Of a DNA stretch of 64,000 nt, positions 1 through 12,300 are shown in pieces. The translations under genes were made by a program, and so were the position numbers. The first letter of the stretch is position 1. Every line of letters begins with the position of its first letter. Origin of the DNA: Trichuris trichiura (taxonomy: Eukaryota > Nematoda > Enoplea > Trichinellida > Trichuridae); NCBI GenBank assembly GCA_037903355.1, contig JBAJFE010000060.1, positions 1,674,001-1,738,000 of the forward strand, given 5' to 3'. The notes under the pieces were generated by a model. That model was not told where the DNA came from, made no database searches, and saw nothing but the letters and a program-made list of their open reading frames with translations.

Positions 1-156
1 CTGTTTCTCTATTCTCATTAAAGCGGACATTTTGCTGGCTCAGTTTTCTTCAGTTCTTCCAGTCAGCAATAGTTCTCCGCGCTTTTGTTAACTGGTTAAG
101 ATAGTACGAGCATTAATAGAAACCTAACAGTAACAAGCAATTTACCTTCTACGGCG

Positions 157-519
157 ATGAGCAGTTCTAGCCTAATGAATGAGTTTCAAAAATCATCAGT
201 GTTACGCAAATTTAGTTCTTATTTCAGAAGCGGGTAATAGCGCGGTGAAATTTTGAAGCCGCTTTAAGGTTTAAATGAAGTTTTTAACACAGGCAAATCA
301 AGGAAACGTTCTCGCCTTCAGATTTTGTTTTTTGACTTTTTGTGCAGCGATAGTCCTAACAAAGTTCGTACTTTGCACTTGGAAACGGACAGGTACTTAA
401 GAAGTATCGTTACGAAGAAGTTTTACGATAAACTTGAATTATGGGGGCAGGCACAAGCGGATCTGCTTCAAGATGTCAATATTGAAAAGATCTCCCGCTA
501 CAATGTTCTATTTTATTAG
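157..519 (+). CDS. Small two-exon gene, unknown function (82 aa)
   Basis: Exon 1 is 157-233 and exon 2 is 348-519. The donor is GG|GTAATA and the acceptor is TTTTTGTGCAG|C, and the two join in phase to a TAG stop. The product starts MSSSSLMNEFQKSSVLRKF and ends NIEKISRYNVLFY. It is hydrophilic, rich in Leu/Lys/Asp in the second half and probably helical, with no membrane segment or signal peptide. I do not recognise the family. The gene ends about 215 bp from the 3' end of the convergent TBC1D15 gene. A start in an exon left of the window cannot be excluded, because only 156 bp precede it. Support is the single clean intron and the coding-like composition of exon 2. Confidence 0.5.
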
Positions 520-734
520 CACACTTCGCAACTACAGGACCGATGTTCCTTTCGGTGTTCAATCATCACATTTCATTGAAAAATTTAAAAGACGAGCGAA
601 CTATTATAAATTATGGTAATCGTCATGCAAAACCCACAAGCAATAGGTACGGTAGGTGAACTTGAGGGCGGCAGTCGACCGTATGATCTTATTTGAAAAC
701 AAGAAATGAAATGACGATCAACATAAAATAAATT

Positions 735-3700
735 TTAGCATGAAACATTGAAACTTAAGATCGAGGCAATCTCATGGGGCAGTTCATTTTGAACGGCTGC
801 CAATTGGTGATATATACCTTCGGCTATGGCCAGTACCTCGTGCACATTTATGTTCATCGATAAACTGTTGACATGCTAAAATTAAAAATACGAGTATGGG
901 CTTTCAAAATTTTCAAACTACCTTTAAAATGTCCGAAAATCCAAACCGTTGCGCAAGAATGTACTCCTTTTGAGTTTCAAGAATCGCAAGGCATATAAGA
1001 AGGTGAAAATTCGTATCAATGCAATCTGTCCATAAAACCTAAAAAGTTGGCATTTCGCAAATTGACTTTTACGCGGCCGTTTGCTTACCTCCCACAATAG
1101 GAAGATGTCCTCAAAGGAAAATTCCCGCTTGAAAAGAATCAATATCCAACGAAAACAGAAGAACATATTTTGCGATCCATTTCTATCTGCAACAACGGAA
1201 TTCAAGTAAGCAACCCGCGTACAGCAAAGCGTAACGCTTCAACTAACGAAAATAATCGCTCAGCTCCGGATCGACCACTTCAAGAAGACATTTCAACTGC
1301 TTTAGCTGAGTTTTAATGCTCAGCTGATCGCTGTAGAAGTTCCTTTCGCACCTGTTCATAAAACCCACAAAAGCCCAAAAGCTGTCAACTTCGTCTCCAA
1401 ATATATAAACAAGCGGAGACAAAAGATCCGACATCCCTTGCACATAACCTGAAAATCATCTATTTTTGAAATCGTCACTTGAGGATTATTGTATACACTT
1501 GCCAAGATCAAAATTGTACATCATATAAGTCATAAGTACATCGTGCAACAACGTCAAGTTTTCATTGTCGTCGCCTTGAAAGAATTCGTGGTTTCTATCA
1601 GTTCGAATAACGTCTTTTTCTAAAAAAAAAAATTCAACAGGGTCACGCCCATAGGCGACGGATGCCTGTGGACTCTACCGATAATATCTCTGAACTTTCG
1701 ATGATCCGACCAACGACTCTCCTGGTCGGCTGTCACACTTTTCCACTGAGTTTTGAGAATACGGTAACTTTCGATTAGCTGCTTTTGCCTTTCCATACAT
1801 TTGGATTCCGGCCAACTCCAATCGTAGCAACCAAGCAGATATTTCCATACTTCCTTGCGCAACTCGTGTTGTATACCCTAATATGCGAACAAGTTTGCAA
1901 CAATGCTAATTTGGGGCCGCCGCGACAATACCCCTTTAAAAATTGTCTGCTTCACCTCGGATGGATTGATTATGGAACCATCCTCGTTTTTACAGCTTTT
2001 CCATTGCTGCTCGGAAAGAGGATGACTTCTTGGAAGTATTTTTCTTGGAGGCAACTTGAGAGTCTGAAAATCGGCACCGGTCACCCACCCAACGGCGAAG
2101 AAGGCCAACAAAACGGACCGTTTCGACAAGTTGGAAATCGTTGTCCACTTGAATACTGATGGCATCGACGGGATCGCGCTTTTGAAGTTGCGCAAGCGAC
2201 TGCATGTCCGTTTCGTAGTCCCTCATGTCGAAAAGTCTTGTTGGGGAAGCAAAGTCCGTTAGAAAGTCTTTAAACTTTGCCAAACTTGTCATCGTTGTCG
2301 TATACGGATTAATTTTGAACTTCTGCATACAACAACACCTTTGCAGAGAACAGGAATCTCGTCAGAACAACAAATCGTACCGTAACCCAGTCAGCCGCGT
2401 TTTCCTCCTTCAACAAAGCGGCTTCCTTGCTCCAAGCCGGAGCCTTTTCAAAAATCAAGTATACATCCTTCTGTTCGGTTCTAAAATAGAGCACAATTTA
2501 GTGGACAAATGTTTTTAACGCCCACGAGATACTGTAAGCTCTTTGGTGCTTTAGAACAGTGTTTTTTCGAATTAAATTCATGCTGTAGCTTTTTTTTTTT
2601 TCAGGTCAGATTCCCGACGACTACTCGAAACTCCTACAGAAATCCTCCGCAAAGAACCAGTGGTTCAGACCTAAACACAAAGGTAATAAATCTCAGCTCC
2701 TTACATCTAAACGAAAGTGAGACATCTATCCTGAGAAAAGGACTAAACTTTGTACCAACTCCTAAACAGCCACCCTTTCCTGACATCATTGCCTCGGTTG
2801 AAGAAAGCCTATCTTTAGTTCATCCACAGAAAGCCACGCAGATCAAGCGGGATTTATCTACGCTAATCCTAGATCACCGCTTCAACATCACCCCAAACTT
2901 AAGCTGATATGAGGTCAACTGCTTAAATCGACTTAAAATGCAGCCTGATAGAATTATAACTAAAGCAGATAAAGGCAATAGAATTGTCCTACTCGACAGA
3001 ACCACTTACAACGAAAAAATGATAACTATCTTGAACACCGACAGTTATACACCGTTGCCCAATGACCCTACAGAATTGTCACGGAAGAATCTTCATTCCC
3101 TTCTCATCATATACGGCACAGAAACCAAGGAACCAGAAATCATCAAGATAGCGAAGCATCTTAGGTTCACATCAAATTACAGACCCCCTCAGCTCTATGG
3201 CATGCCTAAAGTGCACAAACCGGAGGTCCCACTTAGACCAATAGTTTCCACAATTAACAGCACCACAAGTGAGCTCAGCCGATATTTGAAAAAGGTGATC
3301 AAACCACTAACTGGCAAAGAACCGTCCTTCGTCAAAAATAGTAACACCTTCGTCAACGAAATACGAGAATACCATCTAGAACCGGACGAAATCTTAGTTA
3401 GCTACGATGTAAAAGATTTATTCCCTAGCATTCCGATTTCGAAAACTCTCGATACACTATACAATCTCCTCAATACAGACACAAATTTGTTCACCAGAAC
3501 CAAGTTAAATCCTTTCCACATTGTCAAGTTGGTATCATTCTGTATGCAAGAAAGCAATTACTTCATGTTTGATAATAAGTTCTACAAACAATCTAACGGT
3601 GTCCCTATGGGCAACCCACTATCTCCTATCCTGGCCGAAATATTCATGGAGAGTTTTGAAAGGCAAATGTTGAAAACGGTAGATAAGCAAATAGCCCCAC

Positions 3701-6467
3701 GACTATTCAAAAGATACGTAGACGACATCTTCGTAATTATCAAAGATGGAAAGGAAGAACAGTTTCTAGAATTTCTTAACAGCGTATGCCCCAATCAAAT
3801 CGTTTTTACAATGGAGAAAGAATCAAACCGAACCCTCCCCTTCCTTGACACACTGATTATTCGCACTAATCAAGGACTAAAAACCAGAGTTTACAGAAAA
3901 CCAACACACACTGACCAATATCTTAATTTCTCATCGCACCATCCACGCTCAGTAATGCGCGGAATCCTCTCGGGAATGATTAACAGAGCAATCAATTTAT
4001 GTGATCCAGAATTTCTCCGATCGGAATTCAACTACATTAGAAAAACATTCTACAAAAATGACTACCCGAAATCTTTTATTGACCAAGTATTCAAGCAAAA
4101 GCTGCGCAACCAGGAATCACGGCAACTAAGTAATTTGCCTGATATACGCTTAGTTATCCCCTATGTGGCAGGACTAGGAGAAAAGATTGTCCAGTTAGGA
4201 AAACGGTTAGGGTTCCGAGTCTTTTTCAAAGACTTCCTCAACCTCAGGACAATTCTCCGGAAGGACAAAACGAAAATCCCAGAAAACAAAAAGACAGGAT
4301 TAGTCTACGCAATCGAATGTCCTTGTTCAGGAGTGTACATTGGGGAAACGGGCAACACCCTCGAACACAGATTCAATAAACACATAAAGGGGTTAACCAC
4401 TTATAACAACGCTAAAAACATTCTCAGCAACGGCAACAACCACACAAGACAACGTGGAAGACCAATATCAGACCCAAGGATCACCATGGAGAAGGCAATA
4501 CTAGCCTCGGCTGTTGTGGAACACGCATCACATTGCAATCTAAGCCTTGGCGCAAAAGTTTTATGTTATGAAAAGAATGCACGCTTACGAAAAATTAAGG
4601 AAGCTCTGTATATTAGAAACAACACAACCTACAACCGAGATAAAGGAGCGGAAATAAATGAAATATGGACGAATATTGTAACCCGCTCGAATTGCTGCTC
4701 GCTCAACTAAAATTGGATACACCCGCTCGAACTGCTGACAGACAAAGAGAAAAGAACTACAAGGCCCACTTTAAAACACTGGCCTTTAAACAACAGCTAT
4801 ACACCTTGCACGTTACTAGTGCACTTTATTCATAAGTCAATCCTTAGACCGCCGATGACGGGTCAAGTTCGGACCCGAAAGCTACGGACAGTTTATTAAT
4901 AAGTTTTTTTTCAACGGGACATAGAAAATCCGTACAAAAAGAAGCCAAAAAATACTGTAGCTTTTTAAAAAATGCAGGTTCCTTCTCGGCAACCAGCCAT
5001 CCCGCTCAGCAGTCACCTAAGTTCAAGCCTGTATTTATTGCCTATTATTTTTTCAAGGTTAAAATAGCTCTGCATCGAAGCATAAGCCTTCCGCGCCGGC
5101 TTAAACGACAGCAAAAATATCTTTCGCGTATCTGCTGAAATGGGCCCGAATCTGTCCTCCATACTGAGCTCACTTTCATTAAAATATTACAAAAAAATAA
5201 ACGCGCAAAGGTAACGCATCGCAAATCTTATTTCGACTTTTCGTAAATCCTACTTTGAGCGGCGCGTTACAATGGGCATTAAGTCATTTTAATATTTGGG
5301 ACGTCTCCCGCGTTGCTTTCGGCTAATATCAGCACCGCTAAATCCCCAATAGAATCCTTTGTTCAAGTCGTATACGCGCCAAGGAAAACAGTCGCGGAAG
5401 GAGGCAAAAACTGAAAAAGACTTTTGAAAAGAACCTGAGCATCTTTAACTGTTCTACAACAGTTGCCTCTGATTGAACGCAGTTTCGCGCCGACAATACT
5501 TTTACGTTTCCGAGAGGCCCAAAGGCTGTTTGTCAGCTGTTCGGTGGTTAACTGCTTACTACTTTTAAAAATTAGTCGGAGTAAATACCTTTCCTTTTTA
5601 TCGCTCTCCAATCGCGACGGCAAAACTAGATCGCGGACAGTTGTCGTTCATTAAACAGGTAACAATTGCATCTATGTGTACCTTTTGAGCATCACTCTTT
5701 GTCGCAAGCAGTCCATGAACTTGTCGTATTCTTTGGAAGTAAGATAGAACAATGGCAAGGTGGCGCTGCGGGTCAAAAATTGAAAAGAAATCACGTCTCC
5801 GTGTTCTTCCGATTCGTTGCACTTCATTGCCATCATTGCGTCCAATTGTAGTTCATGCTGCGTAATGCTACTGGTCCTATTATTTTCATCCTGGTCGGCT
5901 ATTTGCGCTGAAAAGCGGAAAAGTAGGGACAGCCGTAAGCAAGAATGAGAGCTTTGAGAACAACAAGCTCCTACTGAGCGCACTTGTTGCTTGGCGGGCA
6001 CATAACCTCGCTAGTTAAACAGCCGGCAGTAGTAGTAGATAAAAATAGTTGAAAGAGACAACAAGTGGAAAACCAGTTCATTTTCTATTTTAAACTTTAG
6101 AGAAATCACCTGTTCCATAGGCAGTCGTCCTCTGCGGGAGTACGTCCGCCGACCATCCAATAAACCACTGTCGGTTCTAAATAGTTTAAAAATAAAACCG
6201 TTTGGCCAAACGGATATTTGCAAAGTTGATACTGTAATAATTTCTGGCGAAAGAAATTTAAGGAAAAGACGCTTAACTTTTGGAAAAATCGCAGTCGGCC
6301 TTGAACCGGATTCTCCACGGCTTCCATAGAAAGCCATACGTTCTGATCGAAGACAACTCTCGTTTCCTGCAAATGCAAAGGGCAAAGCAATTGGAAAAAA
6401 ACACATTAGCCCCTACCGAGTCATCGTTGGCAATTTCCATGAGGAATTGTTGGCTAGCAAACTTCAA
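735..6467 (-). CDS. TBC1D15: TBC1D15/TBC1D17-type Rab GTPase-activating protein
   Basis: This is a multi-exon minus-strand gene. Exon 1 (6417-6467) encodes MKFASQQFLMEIANDDS, and exon 2 begins at 6366 with ETRVVFDQNVWL, which matches the family N-terminus. Later exons give the DUF3548-like part (EYDKFMDCLRQRV, near 5690-5900), KFKINPYTTTM (from about 2327) and then the TBC domain: LRKEVWKYLLG (near 1850), IEKDVIRTDR with the arginine finger (near 1610), YVQGMSDLLSPL with the glutamine finger (near 1440), and FCFRWILILFKREFSF (near 1150). The last exon ends at TAA 735-737 after LSMNINVHEVLAIAEGIY. Both catalytic fingers are kept, so it should stimulate GTP hydrolysis on Rab proteins; family members act on Rab7 at lysosomes and mitochondria. 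One intron (about 2483-5686) holds PLE-1. Another, with donor at 1498-1503, starts with GC instead of GT. Confidence 0.9.
2605..4710 (+). pseudogene. PLE-1 reverse transcriptase / GIY-YIG endonuclease, one in-frame stop
   Basis: The frame is open apart from one TGA at 2905-2907. The same frame resumes at once and the next ATG is at 2938 (590 codons to TAA). Visible RT motifs are LYGMPKVHKP, motif A YDVKDLFPSIP (near 3402), motif [19 protein letters not shown], and the catalytic YVDD at 3715-3726. Then come LPFLDTL and [19 protein letters not shown]. The C-terminal GIY-YIG domain shows GLVYAIECPCSGVYIGETGN near 4300-4356 and a conserved KEALYI tail. All RT catalytic aspartates are present. It resembles the PLE-2 protein along its whole length but is clearly divergent, so the two copies are different families. 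The upstream N-terminal part is missing. Confidence 0.85.
4845..4890 (+). ncRNA. Hammerhead-ribozyme-like motif in the PLE-1 3' tail, probably inactive
   Basis: The sequence CCGATGA (4852-4858), a CGGGTC...GACCC hairpin and GAAA (4877-4880) matches the two core boxes of a hammerhead ribozyme, but the usual CTGATGA reads CCGATGA. Hammerhead motifs are known in the terminal repeats of Penelope-like elements. The core change suggests this copy would not cleave. Helices I and III were not verified. Confidence 0.5.
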
Positions 6468-9389
6468 CCGCTGACCAATTGTATTGGATTAATAACACCA
6501 TTGACTTCACAGTAGGACAAAAATGATCGGTAAGTTATTAACCTTTTCCGAAGGTTTGGAAAGCGCTACTTGCCGACGCTATTAAACGCAATTTTTTAAG
6601 CCGTCGCTTTGATTTGTTTTTTTTAAAGTTTATTTCTTAAAAATTCTTATTTCTTGCGGAAAACATTTTTCATTATAACCTAGACTACGCAACCTCTCAA
6701 GCGATACGCAGAACAATAAGACTTAAAAGACCTTGTAAAACAGTTTGCGCACTTCCCATTCGCGCGTCGTTTTTACTAGATTAAGCATTTTGTCATTTTT
6801 TTAATGTACAGTACACTTCTTCGACCGGCAGGTATGGATTTAGTACTGTTCCATTTTATTGCGGAGATGTTGCTTCGTTGGCTAGTTTTTTAAGCTACAA
6901 TTTTCTCAACCTTCTCTCGAGGCAGTGACGTTACGCGCCTTACAGTTTCCCGCGCGTTTGTAAAGTTTTTTTCGTTTTTTAATTTGTTAATTCTTTCCCG
7001 CATTGCAAAGTTGGTCATTCTCTTCAACCGCGCGTGTTCAATTTATTGTTGGAAGAGATGTTCGCTTCTCTTTCCACGCAGCGTTTGTTGGCTTCGCGCC
7101 TTGCGAGAAGTCCGTAATTTTGTTGGGTTTTTTTCTTCAAAATTTGCCTCCAAGCTTTATTAAGTTCGCGGCCTTTTTGCAATGACGTTGCGTGGTATTT
7201 TTTCCCGTTGACAGCGTCCGAGCGCTCGCAAATGTCTGCTTTGCCTCTATGTTTTTTTTCGCGTTCGTTTGTTATTAGTCGTTTACGCAACCGCTAAGCA
7301 GCTTGCATTGGAATTTTCAATTTTTTTCAAGCTCCTACTTCGGCTTATGCATACCTATTTCTTTTCGTACTTTGTCAGTCAGTATAAGCGCGAGTTTCCT
7401 GCAACTTAATATTTTTAAAATAGGTTACGTTTGCGTCTGGAAATCATTTCAATAGTTGTGAACTATTTTTAGACAAGTTCAGATGAGTGATCATGCTGTC
7501 CTGCTGCTGTTTCGTTAGCTGACATCAAAGTTTTTTTTAAACAATTCACGTTTCGCCATGCGCACAAATGTTTCAGGTGCCACTGCGCGGGCTTTCTTCA
7601 TTGTTGATGGTCTATTGAAACATTTTTTTCTAAATTTTACATTTTCTTAGGTTTGAACCTACGCATCAGCTTGACATCATTGCGAAATATGGGCATTCGG
7701 AAGATCGGCTATTTCTTCAACTAAATGTCGGAAGAAAAAAAGAAGCTGACGTTATTTAAGTATACATTAACGCATTCGCGTTCGTTTAAATGTCTTCGAG
7801 GAAAAGTTAACAGCGAAAAGTCGAAATAGGTGGGGCAGCTGTCAGTATGCAGGTTTTCATAATCGTTCTTCACTTCTCCAACTCTCTTTCAGTTCGATTT
7901 ATGTCTTCGGTTCGTCCATTAGCGTCACTTGTTTCTCTGCTATAAAGTTGGCTTAAAAAACTGCTTTGAATTCAAGAAGAAGAAGAAAAAGAAGAAGCAG
8001 AAGTCATAGCAGAGGTATAACATACTCTCTACGCGTCAGTAATGTTTTCCCGTTTCTTATTTCCATATTGTTGTCCCATCTTTTCAATGATACTTTTTTA
8101 GGCTGTGCCGTTTTCTTAACCGTAAGCCTAATTAGGCAATATTGTATTAGCCCATTCTCTTTAACAACATTATTCGAGTTAAACAGCTCCCGCGCGCGTA
8201 ACGTACGTTTTTACTAGCGCTTGTGTATACGCGCTGTTGTTTACACGTTGTTTACGCGGAAAAAGTTGACGCATATTGAGGCAATCCAGTTTTCCTTTGA
8301 CTGACACTCGAAATAATAACTTTAAGTCATTTAGGCTGACGCGCGTTGTCCGCCTGTCTGCTACTTTTGTTCTCCTAGCGAAAATACATTGATGAAGTTG
8401 CATCAATGGAAAATGAGTCATAATGCGTCATTGATCATTTTACTTGAACAGGTCATCTTCGGCTGCGTAGTTGCCCACGAGTAGAGCGACTATTCATAGT
8501 CTATTGCATTTGTGGTGCAGTCATCCTTTTTTACGCTTTTTTTTTCTCTCAAGAAGTGAGCGTTTTCGACCATTCTTGTTTTTTTGCGTTCCATGTTCGG
8601 TTCGGATAAACGTTGAGCACTAAACTTGAACGAACGTAAGACGTTCGTTCAAGTTTAGTGCCCTACGTTTATTTGAGATGAGTCACCATAGCCTGGAGTA
8701 GTTTTGGGCCCCATTTTGAATTAAAACTTCCAAGCAGCCATTAGGCCATGCAATACTGCGAGCTTTTTTTAAATAATTGCTTAAAGGCATACTATTCTCG
8801 TATGTCGACTTTGCTCCACTTTACGTACCCACGATAAGGGTTAGCTCAAGCTCATAGCTGGTGAGCGTGAAGAATTTTAATTAAATTGATTCGCAAGTTG
8901 ATGTCACTTTCGTAAATGCATCTTCCACTAAGTTACGGTATATTTTTTGCGAGCGCGTCTTGTCCGTCGAGCGGGAATAAGGCAAAATGTTTTTGGCTCT
9001 TCTTACGCTCTGTTGGACAGACTTTCCCGCCGTCGGAATTGCAGCGCGAATTTTGTAAATTTAAGAAAAATGTCTTAACGCGGAACGAACGTAGCATTTT
9101 CCATTTATTCTTGTTCTTCCGCTTTTGGGCGGCTTTATTTTCCAACTTTTGCAATGCGTAAGTCTATTTGCATATTAAAATGCGTACTGGTCGATTTCTT
9201 TACGTCACGCGGCACCTTGACGTTGTTTTCGTACAAGCTTCCTAAGTTGGTTTGTCGCGCTACTTGACAAAATGCATAATGTATTAAGGCGGGCTGCCAA
9301 TCGCGTTTGTTTTTCTTGAAAGATGTTCTTTTGAATTGCCTTTAAGCAAAGCTTAGTCGGAATTGTATTCCAGCTGATTCTGCGTTGAA
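6468..9389. other. Intergenic spacer between divergent TBC1D15 and phospholipase D genes
   Basis: About 2.9 kb separate the two start codons and should contain both promoters. Short open stretches are present, including an Arg/Lys-rich one near 7966 produced by a GAA/AGA purine run, but none has splice sites or a recognisable domain. The only strong structure is the hairpin at 8617-8661. T-rich tracts are frequent. Confidence 0.5.
8617..8661. repeat. Perfect 21-bp inverted repeat with 3-nt loop
   Basis: The arms GCACTAAACTTGAACGAACG+T (8617-8637) and its exact reverse complement (8641-8661) flank an AAG loop. A second match outside the arms (ATAAACGT on the left, ACGTTTAT on the right) extends the symmetry after a short mismatch. 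No open frame crosses it. Confidence 0.9.
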
Positions 9390-12300
9390 ATGAGCGGCGG
9401 GAACGAGTCGTCCACTGCCCAGTGTTGTGCCGGCTATCCAATGGGTCAACGTAAGTTTTTCTTGCTTATTAATCGTACGAATAATTGACTTACAGAAGGG
9501 CGTCATAATTTTCGTTCACTTTACGAAGATGTGTCGGACAAACAGTATCGGGATTACTTTATCCCGAACGCGCAGCTCTCCTGCAAAGTGTTGAAAGCTG
9601 ATGATGACGTCACTGGTCGAAGTTTTAATCCATTTCACACCGCAATGTAAGTTGTTACTTCCATCCTCCCATTTCTAATTAACGTACGAGCTGAAAGTGT
9701 CAATATCACTGCTGGTGTGTAGAAATTCGCGTTTTTTTCCTTAATTCCATCATATGTTAATTATTTATGCTTTATTATGATATTTGCATAATACACTTGT
9801 CTTTTAAACAGTTTAGTTGCTTCCTTCACCTCGTTGTAACCTCTCTTTTTTGGAAAAATGTTTTTCCGATTCCATCTTTGGCTTCTTGCCGACGTGTTCC
9901 GCCGCTGCGCTTTCGCTAACAACTGCCTACGCAACTGATACATTCGCTTGAATGAAAATCGATTGCTTTTATTTTCCCTCAATTTAACTGTGTTGTAGCA
10001 ATGTATAGGCATTTTGTTTTCTTTACCAACGCAAGTCTTTCAGATGTGCTAATAGTTAAAGTGATTTCAGCCGGCTGAATATCGGATAATTCGCAAAACC
10101 GGAAGTTTGTTGTTGGCTATAGAATAAAGATTATTCCTTAAGCTTGACGGAAGCTTTTTTTCTATAGCCCCAACTAACCGTAGAAAGAAAATAAGAAGCG
10201 CTGTTTTATTCCAGGCGCTTTCGCTGAGCGGTTCTAGGAAGTACTGTATGCTTATTTGGTGTATTTCCATTAATAGAGGCTTTCAAGTTTTGCATATTAT
10301 TAATATACCTTCTAACTTCACTGTTTTCCAGGTATACTATTGAATTGGAGCATGGCGGTCACTGCTGGACAGTGCGTAGACGATTTCGAGACTTCTTTTC
10401 GCTGCACAATCATATTCTTCTTCACAAAGCAAAGCGAAACTTTATCCCGCGTCGCAAGTACGTACTATATATGCTTTGAGCTGTCTCGAATATGCTTATT
10501 TCAGGATGGCTGTAGCTGAGGAAGGCGAAGATAAACTTATTTGGCATTCCAGTATGGATCAACCGGATCGATCGTCTAAAATTGACATGCTCTGCAGTAC
10601 GGAAATGCGTGTTATGGATGCCGGCGTTCCTTACGTGGCCGCCAGCAAGCAATGCGCTATTCTGACGCATGGCACATTGATGAACAAGACGCCCACAGAT
10701 GTTTCGCCATTGGATGGAGTTGTAACTTTGAAGCATGGTTCCGTTGGTTCTTTGCCGTCGAGTAGTAGTACAAGTAGCAGCGATGATAACGACTTGCCAC
10801 CTTTTCCGGTTTGGCCAAATATTTTCCACGATCGAAGTGATCAAAGAACCGTGAGATAGCTTTACAAAAAAGGCGAACCGCTTTTCACAATGCTGATTGT
10901 TCAGGAAAAGTTGAATAGCTATTTGAATGCGGTTTTGCAGAACATTATTTATCGAAATCTCAAAGAAACCGTAAGACTATATATGTTGTTGTTGTTGTTG
11001 TTTTTAAACTGCTTTTTTCAGCGCGACTTTATTGAAGTAAGTCGCTATTCGTTTGTAACCGGTCTTGGCCAAAAACGAAAGGAAGGACTGCTAAAAAAGC
11101 GCCCGGGTGGCAGGCAAGCTTACGGCGGTATAATAAGATGTTGCACCGAGATGTTCGCCTCGTGGACATACAGGTGGTGTAGACAACCTTATGCCAACCT
11201 TTTCATTTCAACTGATTTTGCTCTCTTTTTTTAAAGATTCTTTTTTCTCAAAGACACATACTTGGCCTACGCCCATCCCGAATCCGAAGATGTTCGAGCT
11301 GTTATGCTTTTCGACCCTGGTTTTCACGTTAAACTTGAGGAGGAATACAAAAAGCCTCGTTTGACGGTGGAAAATCTAAGCCGGTATTGATTGTCTTTGG
11401 CTTTTCTTCCAAAAAAAACTTATCATACGTTGTGCCCTTTTAAAATTAGTACGCTGGCGATTAAGTGCAAAACAAAAGAGGATGCTCTTGCGTGGGAGCG
11501 CGCAATCAGCACGGCTGTAAGTCATACCGGTAAAGAGTTCCTGCAAAGCAATGCTTACGGATCAACTTATCCCGTCCGGATGAACTCTTACGGAATGTGG
11601 TAAGCGCTACGCGTATGGCATTTGCTTAGGCGGTTGAAGTGAGTTGGTAATATGTTGACAGGTTTGTAGACGGAAAAGATTTTATGGAAAATTTGGCCAA
11701 TATGATTGAGCTGGCCGAAGAGGAGATTTTTATTACGGATTGGTGGCTCAGTCCGGAAATATACCTTAAGCGACCTGCCATAGAAGGTAGACGATGGCGT
11801 CTTGACGAGTTGCTCAAGCGAAAAGCCGAACAAGGTGTTCACGTTTACGTTCTGCTTTACAAGGAAGTGCAAATTGCTTTGGGCATCAAGAGCTTGTACA
11901 GTAAGCGTCGCTTGAGGGAGCTTCATCCCAATATCCACGTATACGACAGTTTTTGCTTCCTCTTCTTTTTTGAAGATGACTATTGGATTTTCAGGTACTC
12001 AGACATCCGGATCATCTTCCGGCTAGCGGCGTGTTCCTTTGGGCTCACCATGAGAAGATTGTCGTCATTGATCAGAATATAGCCTTCGTGGGTGGCATTG
12101 ACCTATGCTACGGAAGGTGGGACGATTCGGAGCACAGGTTGGGCTTAAGCGGGCTACTGTAGCAGCTTCTTCCACTGCGGTATTTAAATTTAGGCTTACC
12201 GACTTTGGTAGTGTGACTTTCGTCACCAAGAAAACGGCGACTATTGTTCAAAAAAACGAAAAGTCCGTTATGTCCGCTTTTCGTTCGGTTTCTCGCATGT

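Larger units (their letters stand above)
2600..4948 (+). mobile_element. Penelope-like retroelement PLE-1, 5'-truncated, in an intron of TBC1D15
   Basis: The element lies antisense to its host gene. It carries a reverse transcriptase and GIY-YIG endonuclease frame (2605-4710), then a 3' tail with a hammerhead-like motif (4845-4890). It ends with TTCAACGGGACATAG...CGTACAAAAAGAAGCC. That tail recurs, usually as inverted pairs, at 39.6-40.1 kb and 60.8-61.0 kb, which ties those insertions to this family. The left edge follows a run of T and lacks about 150 codons present in PLE-2, so this copy looks 5'-truncated. Penelope-like elements use target-primed reverse transcription and are commonly 5'-truncated. 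Confidence 0.85.

Noticed and set aside
5363..5655. Open frames inside the large TBC1D15 intron that looked like a continuation of the gene
   Set aside because: The exon ending near 5687 joins better to the exon at 2483 (TEQKDVYLIF matches the family), so this stretch is intronic.
7966..8217. Arg/Lys/Ser-rich open frame (83 codons)
   Set aside because: It is produced by a GAA/AGA purine run and then T-rich DNA, and has no splice sites or conserved pattern.
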